From assembly GCA_038062935.1 (NCBI GenBank), contig JBBTWG010000034.1:1-10132 (forward strand): a DNA stretch of 10,132 nucleotides, given 5' to 3'. The position numbers were made by a program, and so were the translations under genes. This DNA comes from JBBTWG01 sp038062935. GTDB taxonomy: Bacteria; Patescibacteriota; Gracilibacteria; UBA1369; UBA12463. How positions within the stretch are numbered: position 1 is the stretch's first letter; each line of letters begins with the position of its first letter. This document shows positions 6,871 through 10,132 of this stretch, piece by piece. The notes under the pieces are model-generated. The model saw only the letters and a program-made list of their open reading frames with translations, searched no databases and had not been told where the DNA came from.

Positions 6871-9800
6871 AACTTTGCCGATCATCATCTGAATTTTCTT
6901 TTTTTCAGCCGCGCAGGCTGGTTTCTATGGCCGATGGTCCGAGTGAGGATCCGGGCGTGCAGCTGAGTCGTTTTGAAGCGAATAAAAGTGAAAATCAGGC
7001 TGATAAGACAAAGGAGCTCCGATTCACTTCGACTGATCTCCAGAATCTTCGCGGGAGATTGGAGGATGTATTTAAAGGGCGATCGAATTGGGATGCTATT
7101 GATAAGCGCTTGAAAACGCTGGAACTTTATCGGATTGATTTGGATCAAGCGACGAATATCATCAAGGATGGTGCTCAAAAACAGGCGCTCGGAAGGACGG
7201 ATTTCCCTCAGGATGTTTCGGTGGCCACTACTAAGGCTCGCGAAACTGGACGCGCGGAATCAGCTGCAGCAGTAGATAAATGGATTCAGGAAGAAATTGA
7301 TGATTTCGAAGGCAGTGATGGCGAACAACGCTTTGCGAATAAAACATATCAGGCTGTTCGTGGATTTCTGATTGGAGCTCTCGTCACTGACCCTGTGCAA
7401 TATAAAGCGATGCAAAAAGAGATTTTGAGAAGATTTAAGAATGATCGAGATGACAGATATATTTCTGAAAAAACTGGGACTCGATTTGACTGGGAAGATC
7501 TGAAGGGCTTGCAGCTCTACAAAGATAATAGCGATGATGTGAATGCAGCGAATGACTCATGGCTCTATTCTGCGAATAGTGGACTCAAGAAACTTGGCAT
7601 ATCACTTCTGGGTCATGCTCACGAAAGGTACTTGGCGACACTTCTCATGTCTGCCGAGAAATTTTTCTATGCGCAAGAGAAAGCGACTGTTAACGGTGCG
7701 CGCAGCACTCAATTTTATGATGCCTACAAGGCTTACATGATGAATTATCTTGCTGAGAAGAAACCTGAACTCAATGCATTGGGGAATGTCGATACAACAA
7801 CAGCATATCGTGACGCTGAAGGCGGTTTTTCGAGATTTTTCACTACTGTTGGTACTGATACTGCTATTGGTGCAGGGAGTGGGGCAGTTGTTGGCGGCGG
7901 TGCTGGTTCTGTTGTTCCCGTGGTTGGAACAGGTGCTGGAGCTGGTCTCGGCGGTGCTGGAGGTGGAATTCTTGGTGCTGTCGGTGGCGTATTTCACGCT
8001 ACTGGTAATGCCATTTGGAGCAAAACTGGAGGAGCTTCCAATATCTACAAAGAAAACTTCGAAGCTCAAGAAAAAATTATTCACGGTATCGCGACTCCAC
8101 AAGAGTGGTATACATCTCTCGTGAATGCGGCGAAACATACTGAAGAAAAAGCTGCGGCTGTCGTCAAAGACGCTCCGGTCGTGGGTGCTGAAAAAGCGAA
8201 TGATGTGATGAAAGATCCGAATTTTAAATCATATTACGAAAATGTTCTGCTCCCTTATGGAAATTTTGTGACTTTAGGAAGTTCATTTCTATTTGCGTCC
8301 CAGGAAATGGGGCTTCAATACCCTACTTTTCCTCAGACAATTGCTTTCATTAATAAAGTGCTCACTTTTGGAGATCACAATAGTCATGAATTTTTGAAAA
8401 AATTTAATGATCCAACAACTGGTGTGAAGGTTTCTGAAATCAGCGATGCTGCCTATGGTACTCGCTCTTCAGCAGAAAAATTTTTCACGGCTTATCAGGC
8501 TGGTCTGAGAAAACGTTTTGAGGCCGTCACTTCTCGACTGAATCCTCAACTGAATGGGCAATATGCGGCTGAGCTTGGAAGAATCAATACTGCTCTGAGT
8601 GCTGATTTTTCAAAAAATTATCTGGATGTTTCTAAAACTGTAGACCTGGCCAATATGTCGACAGCATTTTTTGATTTGAAAAATATTGAAAAAGCGGTCG
8701 GCATTGTGCCTGCTGGAACGCCGGCGGCTGGGCCTACTCAGCCTGGTACTCCTGCTCCTTCTGCGCCATCAGCAAAGCCTGGTACTCCTGCTCCTGCAAA
8801 CCCTGCAGTTGCTCCGACTGCTCCGGGTGGGACTGCTCCTGGAAAAGCTCCGGCGGGGGACAAGAAGCCGGATGGAAAAACGGGTGATGGCAAGACTGGA
8901 AAGCCACCTGAAAAACCTTCGGACAAGCCCGAAAAATTAACTGATGAACAGAAGGCTGAGATTCGAAAAAACGCGAAAGATTATTTCGAAATTGATGATT
9001 CAGGAAAATTATCCTTTAAAGCTTCTGGAAAATATACTGCAGAGCAGGCTGCCAAGGCTTTGCGTATGCAGGATATTATGGATCCAAAAGAATCTCCTTA
9101 TGTTTTCATGGCGTCACCGGCGAAGAGAGTTTTTACTGTTGCGCATTATGAAGGAGAAGGGGAAGAGGCAAAATATACACGTCGATTCTCTGACCCTGTT
9201 GATGGAAATGGGAAAATAATCTCTGCATATATTTATGCGAATTATCGCTGCTTCAAAGATAAGGCTGATTTCTTGGCAAAAGGCAGTGATCTTTTCAATG
9301 ACATGCCAAAAGAAAAAGATAAGGCTGCACAGTATGTGAAAGAAAAATATTCACAAATAGTGGGTGCGGATGGAAAGATTGGCGATGAGATGTCCAAGGC
9401 GGTTTTTGCGGCGATGTTGAAACATTTTTCTGATGAAGTTCTCAAAAAAGAGACTGTTCCAAGGATATTTTATCCACTCGTCCTCTCGGATATGATCACG
9501 ATCAATTATGCTCAGGATGGCTTTGCACAGAGCGATATCGACAAAGTGTGCAATGCGGAATCTCCGGTTGCTCTCACGAGCTCTACAGAAATTCTGGATA
9601 CTGATACTTTTGAGGCAGCACTCAGGAAACTGCCGAATGGAGTCATGGACAATGCCGCTGAGGCAAAAATAAAATCAATTTTGAAGGGTGAGTTTGATGA
9701 AGTTGTTTCGTTTTTCCGTGAGCATCTCAAAGGGCATGCAGAGACACCGCTCACTGGAGAGAAGGCAAAAGAAACATATGCAGATTTAATGGCACGGACT

Positions 9801-10031
9801 GGAAAATTTGAGGAAAATGTTGTGAAATTTCTTGAAGCGCCAGACCTGAACGGACACAGAGCACAATCTTTTACCCCTTTAGGAGGTTCCAAAATTCAAT
9901 TTGATAGAAGTCTGACGACTCTTGATTATTGGGCTTCAGTGCTCGATATGACGAAAGGGGCCGATGATTCAAAAAATTATACTGAACTCTTTGAGAGCCT
10001 GAGAACGGCGAAACAGGATGCAGAGAAGTAA
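6867..10031 (+). CDS. very large protein with a glycine-zipper segment and a proline-rich linker (1054 aa)
   Basis: No family is recognised. With the ATG at 6867, residues 45-300 are charged and mostly helical. Residues 328-376 form a Gly/Ala/Val-rich stretch with many GxxxG steps (for example AIGAGSGAVVGGG), able to insert into or pack against a membrane. Residues 390-612 are helical with aromatic patches, 616-690 are a Pro/Gly/Lys linker containing PGTPAP twice, and 690-1054 form a mixed, probably globular C-terminal domain. There is no signal peptide and no evident enzyme motif. The start is uncertain: ATG 6867 overlaps the upstream stop as ATGA, but the ATG at 6927 (MADGPSED, 1034 residues) resembles the Pro/Glu-rich start of the other giant and avoids an atypical basic leader. 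A pore-forming, envelope-associated or phage tape-measure-like role is conceivable but unproven. Confidence 0.85.
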   Translation: MKLCRSSSEFSFFQPRRLVSMADGPSEDPGVQLSRFEANKSENQADKTKELRFTSTDLQNLRGRLEDVFKGRSNWDAIDKRLKTLELYRIDLDQATNIIKDGAQKQALGRTDFPQDVSVATTKARETGRAESAAAVDKWIQEEIDDFEGSDGEQRFANKTYQAVRGFLIGALVTDPVQYKAMQKEILRRFKNDRDDRYISEKTGTRFDWEDLKGLQLYKDNSDDVNAANDSWLYSANSGLKKLGISLLGHAHERYLATLLMSAEKFFYAQEKATVNGARSTQFYDAYKAYMMNYLAEKKPELNALGNVDTTTAYRDAEGGFSRFFTTVGTDTAIGAGSGAVVGGGAGSVVPVVGTGAGAGLGGAGGGILGAVGGVFHATGNAIWSKTGGASNIYKENFEAQEKIIHGIATPQEWYTSLVNAAKHTEEKAAAVVKDAPVVGAEKANDVMKDPNFKSYYENVLLPYGNFVTLGSSFLFASQEMGLQYPTFPQTIAFINKVLTFGDHNSHEFLKKFNDPTTGVKVSEISDAAYGTRSSAEKFFTAYQAGLRKRFEAVTSRLNPQLNGQYAAELGRINTALSADFSKNYLDVSKTVDLANMSTAFFDLKNIEKAVGIVPAGTPAAGPTQPGTPAPSAPSAKPGTPAPANPAVAPTAPGGTAPGKAPAGDKKPDGKTGDGKTGKPPEKPSDKPEKLTDEQKAEIRKNAKDYFEIDDSGKLSFKASGKYTAEQAAKALRMQDIMDPKESPYVFMASPAKRVFTVAHYEGEGEEAKYTRRFSDPVDGNGKIISAYIYANYRCFKDKADFLAKGSDLFNDMPKEKDKAAQYVKEKYSQIVGADGKIGDEMSKAVFAAMLKHFSDEVLKKETVPRIFYPLVLSDMITINYAQDGFAQSDIDKVCNAESPVALTSSTEILDTDTFEAALRKLPNGVMDNAAEAKIKSILKGEFDEVVSFFREHLKGHAETPLTGEKAKETYADLMARTGKFEENVVKFLEAPDLNGHRAQSFTPLGGSKIQFDRSLTTLDYWASVLDMTKGADDSKNYTELFESLRTAKQDAEK
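7848..7994 (+). other. coding segment for a glycine-zipper-like hydrophobic region
   Basis: About 49 codons encode almost only Gly, Ala, Val and a few Ser, Thr, Leu and Pro, with no charged residue after the first few positions. A single Pro pair of turns (VVPVVG) splits it into two halves of about 20 residues, as in a membrane hairpin. It is the only candidate membrane-embedded part of the 1054-residue protein. Confidence 0.5.
8741..8795 (+). repeat. 19-base direct repeat in the proline-rich linker
   Basis: GCCTGGTACTCCTGCTCCT occurs at 8741-8759 and 8777-8795, 36 bases (12 codons) apart, encoding PGTPAP twice. The identical DNA indicates a recent duplication and a linker whose length may vary between strains. 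Confidence 0.7.
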
Positions 10032-10132
10032 TCATTTTTTCCGTACCTCGTCGCTCTTCCAAAATCCATGCGTTCGATTTTGTTGATTTGTAGAAGTTTT
10101 TGGAGTGTCTGACTGACTGTTACTTGGACTAT
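9977..10132 (-). CDS. C-terminus of a winged-helix-like protein, partial at the window edge
   Basis: Reading the minus strand from the right edge gives an open frame of 51 codons to a TAA at 9979-9977. Its first part, containing VSQTLQKLLQ, NKIERMDF and GRATRYG, resembles the recognition helix and wing at the C-terminus of winged helix-turn-helix domains (compare the GRSTRY type of wing found in Fic-associated and transcription-factor domains). The frame runs about 55 bases into the 3' end of the 1054-residue gene on the other strand, so the genes would converge with overlap. A second minus frame ends in TGA right after that gene (10034-10032) and is less protein-like. The call rests on about 30 residues. 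Confidence 0.35.
   Translation of the reverse strand: MVQVTVSQTLQKLLQINKIERMDFGRATRYGKNDYFSASCFAVLRLSKSSV

Noticed and set aside
6867..10031. Phage tape-measure protein
   Set aside because: The length and Gly-rich hydrophobic segment would fit, but no capsid, tail, portal or other phage gene is nearby and the C-terminal half looks globular.
1..10132. Use of genetic code 25 (UGA as glycine)
   Set aside because: Five confident genes end in TGA, two in ATGA overlaps, one is followed at once by TAG, and the two giant frames contain no internal TGA. Only local readthrough remains possible.
1..10132. CRISPR array, tRNA, rRNA or insertion sequence
   Set aside because: No spaced short repeats, no cloverleaf-like or rRNA-like sequence, and no transposase or terminal inverted repeats were seen by reading; faint copies could be missed without a search.

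Overview
The window looks like a chromosomal stretch of a Patescibacteria (CPR) bacterium, perhaps near the Peregrinibacteria/Gracilibacteria branch. This is an inference from a calpain-like protease fused to an FHA domain, an HNH endonuclease of a type common in those genomes, very large proteins without recognisable family, GC content that looks like the low-to-mid 40s percent by eye, and starts without Shine-Dalgarno motifs. UGA acts as a stop: five of the six confident genes end in TGA, two of them inside ATGA overlaps, and reading frames of 1348 and 1054 codons contain none. The UGA-to-glycine code of Gracilibacteria/Absconditabacteria is therefore not in use.

Layout, left to right. Positions 29-1266 hold two overlapping genes: the C-terminal part of a calpain-like cysteine protease with an FHA phosphopeptide-binding domain, and a small 141-residue helical protein. 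An in-frame TGA at 20-22 interrupts what looks like continuing calpain sequence. A perfect extended -10 promoter (1277-1285) followed by an inverted repeat leads into a 1348-residue protein (1317-5363). That protein has an N-terminal coiled coil, about five tryptophan-led beta-rich repeats, proline/glycine-rich linkers and a long helical C-terminal half. A 145-base gap holds a hairpin and a possible 35-codon membrane-peptide frame. Next comes an HNH endonuclease (5509-6444).

A strong sigma70-type promoter (6457-6485), with an inverted repeat over its -10, drives a small 112-residue helical protein (6532-6870). This gene overlaps by ATGA with a 1054-residue protein (6867-10031) carrying a glycine-zipper-like hydrophobic segment and a proline-rich linker. 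At the right edge a minus-strand frame looks like the C-terminus of a winged-helix protein converging on it.

How the genes work together is inference only. Two units, each pairing a small helical protein with very large multidomain proteins without signal peptides, lie beside a protease with a phosphothreonine-reading FHA domain. This would fit a regulated assembly or processing system, possibly at the cell envelope. No defence system, CRISPR array, RNA gene, insertion sequence or typical phage module was seen.
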